Assembly (NCBI GenBank): GCA_947453475.1
Contig: CANGGK010000006.1
Location: 1 to 41,612 of the forward strand
Source of the DNA: Microbacteriaceae bacterium
Lineage (GTDB): Bacteria; Actinomycetota; Actinomycetes; Actinomycetales; Microbacteriaceae
Reading direction: 5' to 3'
Length of the DNA: 41,612 nt
The position numbers were made by a program, and so were the translations under genes. Numbering within the stretch: the first letter of the stretch is position 1; each line of letters begins with the position of its first letter. This document shows positions 26,111-34,088 of the stretch, in pieces. The notes under the pieces are model-generated. The model was not told where the DNA came from and did not search any database. It saw only the letters and a list, made by a program, of their open reading frames with translations.

Positions 26111-26446
26111 ATGTCATTCACCGATACCGACCACCTCATTGCCGCCGAGAAGGCTCGTGACGAGGCATTGGCGGTTCTGCCGATTTTTGAGCGAATGGAA
26201 CCCCACGACCACCGCCCACGCTTTGCTCTCGAAATCTTGACCGCTTGGATGAAGGGGAATGCGAGCGTCACCGAGGTTCGCCAAGCTGCCTTCGATGCGC
26301 ACGAAGCAGCGCGGGATGTTTCGAATGAGGCAGCCCGATTTGCCGCTCGAGCCTGCGGGCAGGCGGCATCCGTGGCGCATGTAATTACGCACGCACCGCA
26401 CGTGACTCGATATGTCGAGAAGGCAAAAGCCGCCTCGACCAAGTGA
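26111..26446 (+). CDS. Imm-5-like putative immunity protein
   Basis: A 111-residue helical protein with the pattern DHRPRFALEILTAWMKG, then AAFDAHEAARD, AAR and CGQAASVAHVITHAPHVTRYV. I recognise this as the Imm-5-like/putative immunity family, short alpha-helical proteins of polymorphic-toxin context, although members are often found without a toxin. There is no toxin or secretion gene here. The start is ATG 26111 with only CAGGG upstream. It follows marC by 28 bases and ends about 150 bases before gnd. Confidence 0.72.
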   Translation: MSFTDTDHLIAAEKARDEALAVLPIFERMEPHDHRPRFALEILTAWMKGNASVTEVRQAAFDAHEAARDVSNEAARFAARACGQAASVAHVITHAPHVTRYVEKAKAASTK

Positions 26447-26599
26447 GTCAGGCCGTTTTGCCACGCGGGCAAAGAGAAATTGCGATATTGTTATTTATAA
26501 GTCCGCGCAATGACGAGCGAACAGAGCCAGCTTTATCTATTTAGGCCAACTCGTCACACTTATCCACTTACCCACTCCATAAAGAGGTTTAGGAAAATC

Positions 26600-28048
26600 A
26601 TGACCGCATCAGCAAACATCGGAGTCGTCGGACTCGCAGTAATGGGTTCTAACTTGGCTCGCAACCTTGCCAGCCGCGAGGGCAACACCGTAGCCATCTA
26701 CAACCGCTCAGTAGAGCGCACCGACCTACTAATGGCCGAGCACCCAGAGGCAGGCTTCATCGCTAGCGCAACCATTGACGAGTTCGTTGCTTCGCTGGCC
26801 AAGCCACGCACCGCAATCATCATGGTTCAGGCCGGCAAGGGCACCGACGCCGTTATTTCACAGCTAGCCGAGCGCTTCGAGCCAGGCGACATCATCGTTG
26901 ATGGCGGAAACGCTCTTTTCACCGACACCATCCGTCGCGAGAAGGATGTCTCAGCAAAGGGCATCAACTTCGTTGGCGCCGGAATCTCTGGCGGTGAAGA
27001 AGGCGCGCTAAAGGGCCCTTCGATCATGCCTGGTGGTTCAGCAGAGGCTTATAAGACCCTCGGCCCAATCCTTGCTTCAATCGCCGCTATCGCCGAAGGT
27101 GAGCCTTGCGTTACACATGTTGGCACCGATGGTGCAGGCCACTTCGTCAAGATGATCCACAACGGCATTGAGTATGCAGATATGCAGCTAATCGCCGAGG
27201 CGTACGACATTCTTCGCCAGGCCGGCGCCTACTCACCTGCCGAGATTGCAGACATTTTCAACGAATGGAACAAGGGCGACCTAGAGTCATTCCTAATTGA
27301 AATCACCGCTGAAGTTCTAAAGCAGGTAGACGCCAAGACCGGCAAGCCGCTAGTTGACGTGATTCTTGACCAGGCCGGCTCAAAGGGCACCGGAGTTTGG
27401 ACAGTACAGACCGCTCTGAACCTCGGCACCCCGGTTTCAGGCATCGCCGAGGCAGTGTTCGCTCGTTCACTTTCATCACAGGCAGCGCAGCGCGCAGCCG
27501 TTGACGGTCTTCCAGCCGATGCAATCGCCTGGACCATCGCCGACAAGGCAGCTTTCGTTGAAGACGTTCGCCGTGCACTCTACGCTTCAAAGCTGGTTGC
27601 CTACGCACAGGGCTTCGACGCCATCCGTGCCGGCGCCAAGGAATACGGTTGGGAAATCAACCTCGGTGCAGTTTCAAAGATCTGGCGCGGCGGTTGCATC
27701 ATCCGTGCGCAGTTCCTAAACCGCATCGCAGACGCTTACGACAAGAACCCAGAACTTCAGTCACTGATCTTTGACCCGTTCTTCAAGCAGGCAGTTGCTA
27801 ACTCGGTGGTCTCATGGCGCCAGGTTGTGGCAAACGCTTCACTGGCCGGAATTCCGGTTCCAGCGTTCGCATCATCACTTTCTTACTACGACGGCTTGCG
27901 TTCACCTCGCTTGTCAGCTGCTCTCGTTCAGGGGCAGCGCGACTTCTTCGGTGCCCACACCTACAAGCGCGTAGACATGGATGGCACCTTCCACACCCTC
28001 TGGTCAGGCGACCGCTCAGAGGTTGAACAGGCACCTTCGACCCACTAA
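26600..28048 (+). CDS. gnd: 6-phosphogluconate dehydrogenase, decarboxylating
   Basis: A 482-residue enzyme of the oxidative pentose-phosphate pathway, converting 6-phosphogluconate to ribulose 5-phosphate and CO2 with NADP+. The nucleotide motif is GLAVMGSNLARN, followed by GISGGEEGALKGPSIMPGG, catalytic Lys184 in HFVKMIHNGIEY and the C-terminal FGAHTYKRVD. Length is that of the long form. ATG 26600 has AGGA six bases upstream; the frame continues to 26510 without family similarity. An AT-rich stretch around 26485-26501 (TATTTATAAG) is the likely promoter, giving a leader of about 95 bases. Its codon use (Ser TCA, Leu CTA) differs from neighbours and suggests high expression. Confidence 0.97.
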   Translation: MTASANIGVVGLAVMGSNLARNLASREGNTVAIYNRSVERTDLLMAEHPEAGFIASATIDEFVASLAKPRTAIIMVQAGKGTDAVISQLAERFEPGDIIVDGGNALFTDTIRREKDVSAKGINFVGAGISGGEEGALKGPSIMPGGSAEAYKTLGPILASIAAIAEGEPCVTHVGTDGAGHFVKMIHNGIEYADMQLIAEAYDILRQAGAYSPAEIADIFNEWNKGDLESFLIEITAEVLKQVDAKTGKPLVDVILDQAGSKGTGVWTVQTALNLGTPVSGIAEAVFARSLSSQAAQRAAVDGLPADAIAWTIADKAAFVEDVRRALYASKLVAYAQGFDAIRAGAKEYGWEINLGAVSKIWRGGCIIRAQFLNRIADAYDKNPELQSLIFDPFFKQAVANSVVSWRQVVANASLAGIPVPAFASSLSYYDGLRSPRLSAALVQGQRDFFGAHTYKRVDMDGTFHTLWSGDRSEVEQAPSTH

Positions 28049-28054
28049 TAGACT
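28049..28054 (+). promoter_or_regulatory. -10 box TAGACT, leaderless start of the first EamA gene
   Basis: TAGACT begins directly after the gnd stop codon TAA, then six bases (gttggg), then ATG at 28061. Confidence 0.6.
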
Positions 28055-28060
28055 GTTGGG

Positions 28061-28963
28061 ATGAACCCAACGAAGAGCTCCAGCTGGCTTGCGAACTACA
28101 TCGTTCTCGGGCTCATCTGGGGCTCTTCTTTTTTCTTCATCATGCTGGCCCTGAAGACTTTTCCGCCGACCGGCATCGCATTTTGGCGCACGGCGATCGG
28201 CGCGGCCACTTTGGCAATCATCCTTGCCGTTCAGCGGGTTTCGGCTCCGAAGACGATGAAGCAATGGACCCTTCTGTGGGTCGGTGGTCTCTTGATGAGC
28301 GGCATCCCGGCAGTGCTATTTGGGTTCGCCGAGCAACACGTTTCGAGTGCCCTTGCCAGCATCATGAATGCGAGTACCCCGGTTTTCACCGTGCTGGCCA
28401 TCATGATTGCATTCCGTGCCGAAAAGCCAAAGCCCCAGGTATTGCTCGGGCTAGGCGTTGGGCTAGTGGGAGTTTTTGTAGTTCTCGGCATCTGGCAAGG
28501 GTTTGGCGATAACGACCCGCTAGCGGTTGGTGCGCTTATTTTGGCGGTCACCTTTTATGGTTTTGGCAGCCCATTCGTGCGCAAGTTCATCGAACCGCTC
28601 AAGCTTGACCCAAAGAGCGCAGTCTTCGGCCAGGTATCTACCTCAGCAATCACCTTGCTTCCTTTTTACCTTGCCGGCCCGTTGACGATTGGCTCGGCAA
28701 CCCCTGCGTCAATCTCGGGCATGCTTGCCCTTGGCGTATTGGGCACCGGTATTGCATACGTTCTTTACTATGGCCTGCTGGCTCAGGTGGGTAGCCCAAT
28801 CGCGAGCGCGGTGACCTACGTAACCCCGATCGTCGGTGTGATCATCGGCGTGCTCGTGCTTCACGAAAAGGTGAGCTGGCACGAACCGGTCGGTGCCATC
28901 GTGATCATCCTTGGAGCAGCGGTTGCTCAGGGGCGTTTCAATAGATTCTTGGTAAAGAAGTGA
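28061..28963 (+). CDS. EamA/DMT-family transporter 1
   Basis: A 300-residue drug/metabolite transporter with ten predicted helices in two EamA repeats. The first repeat starts NYIVLGLIWGSSFFFIMLAL, with PPTGIAFWRTAIG after it, and the second has VGALILAVTFYGFGSPF and YVTPIVGVIIGVLVLHEKVSW, the typical closing motif. Such carriers export amino acids, nucleotides or toxic metabolites; substrate not inferable. Its TGA overlaps the GTG of the next EamA gene (GTGA), so the two are translated together and may act as a pair, although EamA proteins usually work alone. Confidence 0.9.
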   Translation: MNPTKSSSWLANYIVLGLIWGSSFFFIMLALKTFPPTGIAFWRTAIGAATLAIILAVQRVSAPKTMKQWTLLWVGGLLMSGIPAVLFGFAEQHVSSALASIMNASTPVFTVLAIMIAFRAEKPKPQVLLGLGVGLVGVFVVLGIWQGFGDNDPLAVGALILAVTFYGFGSPFVRKFIEPLKLDPKSAVFGQVSTSAITLLPFYLAGPLTIGSATPASISGMLALGVLGTGIAYVLYYGLLAQVGSPIASAVTYVTPIVGVIIGVLVLHEKVSWHEPVGAIVIILGAAVAQGRFNRFLVKK

Positions 28964-29865
28964 GCAAACTTCTCGACTACGCACGCACGGCCAAGGTTGA
29001 CATAGTTCTGATTGGCGCCGCCTTTGTTTGGGGAGCCAGCTATTTGGCTGCCAAGCAACTCACCGAGGCCGGCAGCCTGTGGGGCATGATGGCTTTGCGA
29101 TTCACCGCCGCCGCAGTGATTCTGGGTTTTATTCGTGCATTTCGCCCAGTGAAATTCAGCAAGGCCGACATCTGGGTAGGTTCTGCTGTTGGTGTTGGTC
29201 TGGCCACGGTAATGACCGTCGAGACCAACGGCATTCACCTAACTTCGGCAACAAACGCGGGTTTGATCATTAGCCTGTCGATTATTTTCACCCCAATTCT
29301 CGAAGGTTGGGTTCGCAAGTTCTGGTTGCCAAAGAACTTCTTTGTCGCAGCGGTTGGCGCGGTAGTCGGGGTTGCTTTCTTGGTGAGCGGAAACGGTCTT
29401 CAGGCACCCAACTGGGGAGACGCCCTGATGTTCGGCGCCGCGGTGCTTCGTGCCTTTTATCAAGTGGTTCAGGGCAGCCTCACGGCCGATCGCAAACTCA
29501 CCACCATTAACCTGACCATTTTTCAGACCCTAACCGCGGGTGTGATTTTCTTCATCGTTGATGCACCCGGAACGGTTCGAGCTGCATTCAGCTATGGCGC
29601 TAAAGAGTGGGCGCTGCTTGCCTTCTTGGTGCTGCTCTGCACCGTCTATGGTTTCTTTGCCATGATGTGGGGAATTCGCCGCACCTCTGCGTCTCGCATC
29701 GCGCTTCTGCAAGGCACCGAGCCGGTTTGGGCAGTCTTTATTGCTCTGCTTTTCGGCGGTGAACAACTCAACTGGGTTGGCGCGGTAGGCGCCCTATTGA
29801 TTATCGGCAGCTGCTATTGGGGCTTAGGAATCGAAGCTAAAGCTAGGCTCGCAAGGGCCATCTAG
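28960..29865 (+). CDS. EamA/DMT-family transporter 2
   Basis: A 301-residue ten-helix EamA protein, only loosely similar to its upstream neighbour. VLIGAAFVWGASYLAAKQL opens repeat one, and repeat two ends with ALLQGTEPVWAVFIALLFGG and NWVGAVGALLIIGSCYW. The GTG start overlaps the stop of the first EamA gene by four bases. Its last 23 bases overlap the end of the convergent GMC oxidoreductase gene, with no room for a terminator. Confidence 0.9.
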   Translation: MSKLLDYARTAKVDIVLIGAAFVWGASYLAAKQLTEAGSLWGMMALRFTAAAVILGFIRAFRPVKFSKADIWVGSAVGVGLATVMTVETNGIHLTSATNAGLIISLSIIFTPILEGWVRKFWLPKNFFVAAVGAVVGVAFLVSGNGLQAPNWGDALMFGAAVLRAFYQVVQGSLTADRKLTTINLTIFQTLTAGVIFFIVDAPGTVRAAFSYGAKEWALLAFLVLLCTVYGFFAMMWGIRRTSASRIALLQGTEPVWAVFIALLFGGEQLNWVGAVGALLIIGSCYWGLGIEAKARLARAI

Positions 29866-31432
29866 ACATAGCCCATTCGGCCTGAGCCGCAATGGTTAGC
29901 GAGGGGTTGACCCCCGGGTTTGCCGAAATGGTTGAGCCATCCAAGATATGCATACCGGGCACCCCAAACACTCGCAGGTGCCTGTCGACGACTCCCCCAC
30001 TGGCATCGGCAGCGATGACTGCCCCGCCAAGGAAGTGAGCGGTAAGCGGAATTCCGAACGGCTCACCGACAACTGCACCCGGAGTTCCGTTTATTTCAGA
30101 GGCAATGTCGCGCGCGACCTCGTGCGCCTTTGGCACCCAACTCGGGTTCTCTTCGCCATAACCCTGCTTCGAGGTCAGTTTCGAACCAAACAGTCCCCGC
30201 TTTAGGAATGTGGTCAACGAGTTGTCTCGCGCCTGCATGACCAGCAAAATCAAGGTTCGCTCTGGCCAGGTGCGCAGGTTGTAGAAGCTCGGCAGGCGGT
30301 GCAAGTTCTTCAATGTGGCCACCAGCAATCTGCCCGGATTTGGTGCCTTGCCATCCTTAGATGAAGCGACCACACTCTGCAGCAACCCCATGAAGCCACT
30401 GCCTCGACCGTAACGAACCGGCTCGATGTGCGTGTCAGCCGAAGGGAACACCGATGACGTAATTGCCGCACCCTGAGTGAAGTCATTTTCTTTTCCGCGC
30501 GCGACTACTCCGAGAAGACTTTCACTGTTGGTTCGGCTAAGTTCGCCCAATTTATCGCTCATTCCGGCCAAAAACCCAGCGGCGCGTGAACGCTGAAGTA
30601 ACTTGGCCGAGCCTAGGGCGCCAGCTGCAACGATGACCTGTGCCGCTCTTATGGTGCCGCGATGTCCACCGCGAGCAACGCGTTGTAGAGGCAACTCAAA
30701 ACCGCCGTCGGCTAGGTCGCGGATCTCGGAAACCTTGGTGAGTGGCCAGACCTCAGCGACGGTTTTACCCGGGGCCGGCTTCTCGGCTAAATAGAGGTAG
30801 TTCTTAACCAAGGTGTTTTTGGCACCGTGACGGCATCCGGTCATGCATTCACCGCAATTTATGCAAGCGGTGCGGTTAGGGCCCTGTCCGCCAAAGTAGG
30901 GGTCGCCGACATCCTGGCCCGGCTGTTCGCCGTCCTTGGCAAAGGTGACACCGAGAGGAGCCATGCGGAATGAATCGCCGAAACCTAATCGCTCTGCCGA
31001 GCGCTTGAGCATGAGATCAGCTGGGCTAAAGAACGGGTTCTGAGTGACACCCAGCATGCGCTCGGCCTCGGCGTAGTGCGGAGCCAGAACGGCCTCCCAA
31101 TCTTCGAGGCCAACCCAAGAACCTGTCTTGTAAAACTCGGCAGGTGGGCGATAAAGGGTATTGGCATAAACCAATGAGCCACCGCCAACGCCGGCCCCAG
31201 ACATCACCAAGACATTCTTTAGAAAGTCAATGCGCTGAATGCCAAGCATGCCAAGCCGAGGAAAATAGAGGAATCGCTTCAAATCGAACGAGTTTTTTGC
31301 GAAGTCTTTGTCTTCGAAGCGCGCGCCGGCTTCAATGACCACAACTCGGTAACCCTTTTGGCTCAAACGCAGTGCCGCCACCGAGCCGCCAAAGCCCGAG
31401 CCGATGATGGCCACGTCGTAGTCAAAAGTCAT
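29843..31432 (-). CDS. GMC-family flavin oxidoreductase with four-cysteine cluster motif
   Basis: A 529-residue FAD enzyme of the glucose-methanol-choline family, ChoD-like branch. The FAD motif is GSGFGGSVAALRL (11-23), with a GVGGGSLVYAN segment near 81-91 and the C-terminal DGSTISANPGVNPSLTIAAQ. Residues 190-200 form CINCGECMTGC, a CX2CX2CX3C pattern like a ferredoxin cluster site, followed by AKNTLVKNYL. Relatives are annotated as cholesterol oxidases, but the substrate is not certain. ATG 31432 has AGGTAGG upstream, and TAGGGT at 31455-31460 is a likely -10 box. No signal peptide. It is divergent from the sugar-binding lipoprotein gene. Confidence 0.9.
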   Translation of the reverse strand: MTFDYDVAIIGSGFGGSVAALRLSQKGYRVVVIEAGARFEDKDFAKNSFDLKRFLYFPRLGMLGIQRIDFLKNVLVMSGAGVGGGSLVYANTLYRPPAEFYKTGSWVGLEDWEAVLAPHYAEAERMLGVTQNPFFSPADLMLKRSAERLGFGDSFRMAPLGVTFAKDGEQPGQDVGDPYFGGQGPNRTACINCGECMTGCRHGAKNTLVKNYLYLAEKPAPGKTVAEVWPLTKVSEIRDLADGGFELPLQRVARGGHRGTIRAAQVIVAAGALGSAKLLQRSRAAGFLAGMSDKLGELSRTNSESLLGVVARGKENDFTQGAAITSSVFPSADTHIEPVRYGRGSGFMGLLQSVVASSKDGKAPNPGRLLVATLKNLHRLPSFYNLRTWPERTLILLVMQARDNSLTTFLKRGLFGSKLTSKQGYGEENPSWVPKAHEVARDIASEINGTPGAVVGEPFGIPLTAHFLGGAVIAADASGGVVDRHLRVFGVPGMHILDGSTISANPGVNPSLTIAAQAEWAMSRWPLRA

Positions 31433-31454
31433 GGTTACCTACCTATCTAGACCA

Positions 31455-31460
31455 ACCCTA
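31455..31460 (-). promoter_or_regulatory. Candidate -10 box TAGGGT for the GMC gene
   Basis: TAGGGT on the minus strand is followed six bases later by a 16-17-base leader that contains AGGTAGG before ATG 31432. Confidence 0.45.
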
Positions 31461-31525
31461 TGCAGGCGATTGCGCCCTAAATATCTCCTTAGACAACGAA
31501 TGGATAACGTTCTATGAAATATGGC

Positions 31526-31542
31526 GGTTTCAAGTTGAAACC
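31526..31542. promoter_or_regulatory. Palindromic operator candidate
   Basis: GGTTTCAA-G-TTGAAACC is a perfect inverted repeat with eight-base arms and a one-base centre. It lies in the 209-base space between the divergent GMC and sugar-binding genes, the longest gap in the window. Its size fits a dimeric helix-turn-helix repressor; no regulator gene is adjacent. Confidence 0.5.
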
Positions 31543-31641
31543 TTTTGTTGCCTAGGCGAACATAAGAGCAGCCCGATTCGTCGTGCACACTCAGAGACAT
31601 CCCTCTGGGTTCAAAGAATCTAAAACATGGAAGGGAATGAG

Positions 31642-32676
31642 ATGAAGAAGACTTCATTGATTTCAATCGCTGCTGTTGCAGCAGTTTCAGCATTGATGCT
31701 GGCTGGCTGCAGCACCGGTGCAGCAACTAGCACCCGAGCTTGTGTAATTTTGCCAGACGCAGACAGCGGTACCCGCTGGGAGTCAGGCGACCGCCCAGCT
31801 CTTGACAAGGTTCTAAAGGCTGCCGGTTACGAGACCGACATCCAGAACGCTCAGAAGGATGCAGCTAAGTATGCAACCATCGCCGACGCACAGCTTGCAA
31901 AGGGCTGTGGTGTAATGCTTCTCGTTGACTTCCAGGGTGCGGCAGTAACCGTAGCTGAGAAGGCAAAGAAGCAGGGTGTTCCTGTAATTGCTTACGACCG
32001 CCCAATCGCTGGCGCAGACTACTACGTGTCATTCGACAACGGCAAGGTCGGCGAGCTTGAAGGTCAGGCTGTTGTTGACGGTCTAGCCGCTGCAGGCAAG
32101 GACATCAAGACTGCAAGCATCGTTTACAGCTCTGGTGACCCAACCGACGGTAACGCCAAGATGTTCCTAGACGGCGCTCTAAAGGTTCTAGACGCAGCTG
32201 GCGCTAAGGCAGCCTTCACCATGAAGGGCACCTGGGATGGCCCAACTGCTGGTACCGAGTTCGAGCAGGCATTCACTGCTCTAAAGGGCAAGGTAGACGC
32301 AGTTCTAGCTCCAAACGACAACAACGCAGCTGCAATCATCCAGATCTTGGACAAGAACAAGATGACCGCAGTTATGGGTGGACAGGACGCTTCGACCGCA
32401 GGTCTACAGAACGTTCTTCTTGGCAAGCAGTGGTCAACTGTTTACAAGCCATTCTCAGTTGAGGCGAAGGCCGCTGCAGACCTTGCAGTTGAGCTTCTAA
32501 AGGGCAACAAGCCAACTCAGGCAAAGTCAAACGACGGAGTTCCTTTCCTAGCGCTTGACCCAATCAGCATCAAGGCAGAAGACGTTCACACCGTTGTAGA
32601 AGCTGGCGACGCTAAGGCTGCAGACATCTGTACTGCAGACGTAGCAGCTGCTTGTGCAAAGTACGGCGTCAAGTAA
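31642..32676 (+). CDS. Sugar-type ABC substrate-binding lipoprotein (orphan)
   Basis: A 344-residue type-1 periplasmic-binding protein (ribose/xylose class). The signal peptide ends with lipobox LMLAGC. The mature protein shows GVPVIAYDRPI, a common xylose/ribose-binding segment, then GDPTDGNAKMF and a DAVLAPNDNNAAAIIQIL segment. It should bind a pentose or other monosaccharide outside the membrane for an ABC importer, yet no permease or ATPase is nearby. The start is ATG 31642 with GGAAGGGA upstream; the ATG at 31627 overlaps that site. Codons are strongly biased (Leu CTA, Ser TCA), and a very strong terminator follows, both of which suggest high expression. Confidence 0.93.
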   Translation: MKKTSLISIAAVAAVSALMLAGCSTGAATSTRACVILPDADSGTRWESGDRPALDKVLKAAGYETDIQNAQKDAAKYATIADAQLAKGCGVMLLVDFQGAAVTVAEKAKKQGVPVIAYDRPIAGADYYVSFDNGKVGELEGQAVVDGLAAAGKDIKTASIVYSSGDPTDGNAKMFLDGALKVLDAAGAKAAFTMKGTWDGPTAGTEFEQAFTALKGKVDAVLAPNDNNAAAIIQILDKNKMTAVMGGQDASTAGLQNVLLGKQWSTVYKPFSVEAKAAADLAVELLKGNKPTQAKSNDGVPFLALDPISIKAEDVHTVVEAGDAKAADICTADVAAACAKYGVK

Positions 32677-32691
32677 TAACTCAGCAACAAA

Positions 32692-32730
32692 GAAATCCCC
32701 CGGGCTTCGGCCCGGGGGATTTCCCTTTAA
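32692..32730 (+). terminator. Strong Rho-independent terminator after the sugar-binding gene
   Basis: A perfect 14-pair stem, GAAATCCCCCGGGC (32692-32705) with GCCCGGGGGATTTC (32710-32723), closed by a TTCG tetraloop, then CCTTTAAC. The stem is symmetrical enough to also stop the convergent saccharopine-dehydrogenase-family transcript. Confidence 0.92.
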
Positions 32731-32762
32731 CAAGTAACTAGGATTTCTGAGTCGCCGCGCCG

Positions 32763-32783
32763 CGCTTAGCTAAGCGAAGTCGC
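32763..32783. repeat. Two overlapping inverted repeats between convergent genes
   Basis: CGCTTAGCTAAGCG (32763-32776) is a perfect 14-base palindrome. It runs into AAGCGA-AG-TCGCTT, a second perfect inverted repeat. They lie just after the stop of the minus-strand saccharopine-family gene and may act as a 3' hairpin, but there is no T tract. Confidence 0.5.
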
Positions 32784-32789
32784 TTGCGA

Positions 32790-34076
32790 TTATGGGTGGC
32801 GAAGCGGGCTAGCCGGAAGGCGCTCTTGAGCCACCCAGCGTTGGTTGTAACCGGTAGACGATGCCATTAGGTCTAGGAAAGGCTGAGGGTCAAACACCTC
32901 TGGGCCAACGACGCCGGCACCCTTCCATTCGCCACGCGCAATTAGCTCAAGGGCGATCAACGGGTTGAAGGCGGTCTGTGCAACAACGCACTGCGCCTCA
33001 ATCTCGGCCATCGTCTGAGCGTTATCGGCTACGTGATAAATGTAGGTGGCGCGATCTTTGCCATCCTTGTCCTTACCGGTCACCAAGACACCGGCACAGG
33101 TCTTACCGGTCATCTTTGGGCCGATGTGGGCTGGGTCTGGCAGCACGGCGGCAACCATGTCGCGAGGAGACACATCAACCGGGCCCTGGTTAGAGCGAAC
33201 ACGGGTTGGGCGGGTGGCGTCGAGGCCAAGCTTGTGCAGGGTCTTTAGAACTCCGATGAATTCACTGCCCAAACCATACTTGAAAGTCACCTTGTTGGCA
33301 TTTAGGTGGCGAGGCAACATGGTTACCTCTTCGTGCTCAACGTTGACGCACTCAACTGAACCGATTCCCTCCGGGAACTCAAAGATCTCTGGCTCACTGA
33401 ATGGCTCGGTGGTGTACCAGCCGCGGTTGCGCTCGTAGATAACCGGTGGGTTCAGGCACTCTTCGATGGTGGTCCAGATCGAGAATGAAGGCGCGAAGAC
33501 CTCGTTGCCTTCGTCGTCGAAAACGGCGAGGCTTCCGCCATCCTTGACACTGATTTCGTCGATCTCGCTGAATAGGTTGTCGGCAGCGTAGCGCGCGAAC
33601 ACGTTTGACATGCCAGGCTCAACACCCATGCCAACTAGGGCAAGCTTGCCAGCTCTCTCCCATTGCTCTGAAACGGCATACTGCGAGTCGCCGAGCTTGA
33701 TGCCCGGCTTGTGGAACGGATCGGTCTCGTGGGCCTCTGAAAGACTCATGGCCATGTCTACATAGTTTGCACCCGCGGTGAAGGCGCCAGAGAACACGGT
33801 TGGCACAAACTTTGGCTCAACGGCGTTCAAGACGTGGGTGATGTTGTGGTTTCTAGCCAGATCGGCAACGTTTGCGGCACTGCTAGCGTCAATCTTGGCT
33901 GCTAGAAACTTGGATGCCTTGTCGGCTCCGTACTTGTTGCGCACCCATTCGATGCTTTTCTCTGCTCGACTGAAGTCGTAGTCAGAAACGACCATGATGT
34001 CGAAAAAGTCTCGGGATGCTGCAATTTTGACGATAGCGTCACCGACGCCACCGGCGCCAACCAAAAGAATTCTCAT
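32790..34076 (-). CDS. Saccharopine-dehydrogenase-family oxidoreductase
   Basis: A 428-residue protein with an N-terminal Rossmann motif LLVGAGGVGDAI (4-15) and the saccharopine-dehydrogenase core: HVLNAVEPKFVPTVF, ANYVDMA and GMGVEPGMSNVFARYAA. The family includes saccharopine and carboxynorspermidine dehydrogenases as well as many unassigned reductases. No lysine or polyamine genes are adjacent, so I do not assign a substrate. The ATG at 34076 has no ribosome-binding site; TAGGCT lies six bases before it and overlaps the stop codon of the upstream hydrolase gene. Confidence 0.88.
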   Translation of the reverse strand: MRILLVGAGGVGDAIVKIAASRDFFDIMVVSDYDFSRAEKSIEWVRNKYGADKASKFLAAKIDASSAANVADLARNHNITHVLNAVEPKFVPTVFSGAFTAGANYVDMAMSLSEAHETDPFHKPGIKLGDSQYAVSEQWERAGKLALVGMGVEPGMSNVFARYAADNLFSEIDEISVKDGGSLAVFDDEGNEVFAPSFSIWTTIEECLNPPVIYERNRGWYTTEPFSEPEIFEFPEGIGSVECVNVEHEEVTMLPRHLNANKVTFKYGLGSEFIGVLKTLHKLGLDATRPTRVRSNQGPVDVSPRDMVAAVLPDPAHIGPKMTGKTCAGVLVTGKDKDGKDRATYIYHVADNAQTMAEIEAQCVVAQTAFNPLIALELIARGEWKGAGVVGPEVFDPQPFLDLMASSTGYNQRWVAQERLPASPLRHP

Positions 34077-34082
34077 GATTCC

Positions 34083-34088
34083 AGCCTA
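34083..34088 (-). promoter_or_regulatory. -10 box TAGGCT, leaderless start of the saccharopine-family gene
   Basis: TAGGCT, then six bases (ggaatc), then ATG at 34076. The first three bases of the box are the TAG stop of the upstream gene. Confidence 0.6.

Noticed and set aside
26083-26472. Minus-strand open frame opposite the immunity-like gene
   Set aside because: The composition is that of an antisense shadow, with no start signal; the plus-strand frame carries a recognisable family pattern.
26457-26473. Hairpin TTTGCC/GGCAAA after the immunity-like gene
   Set aside because: A short stem without a T tail; could be chance.
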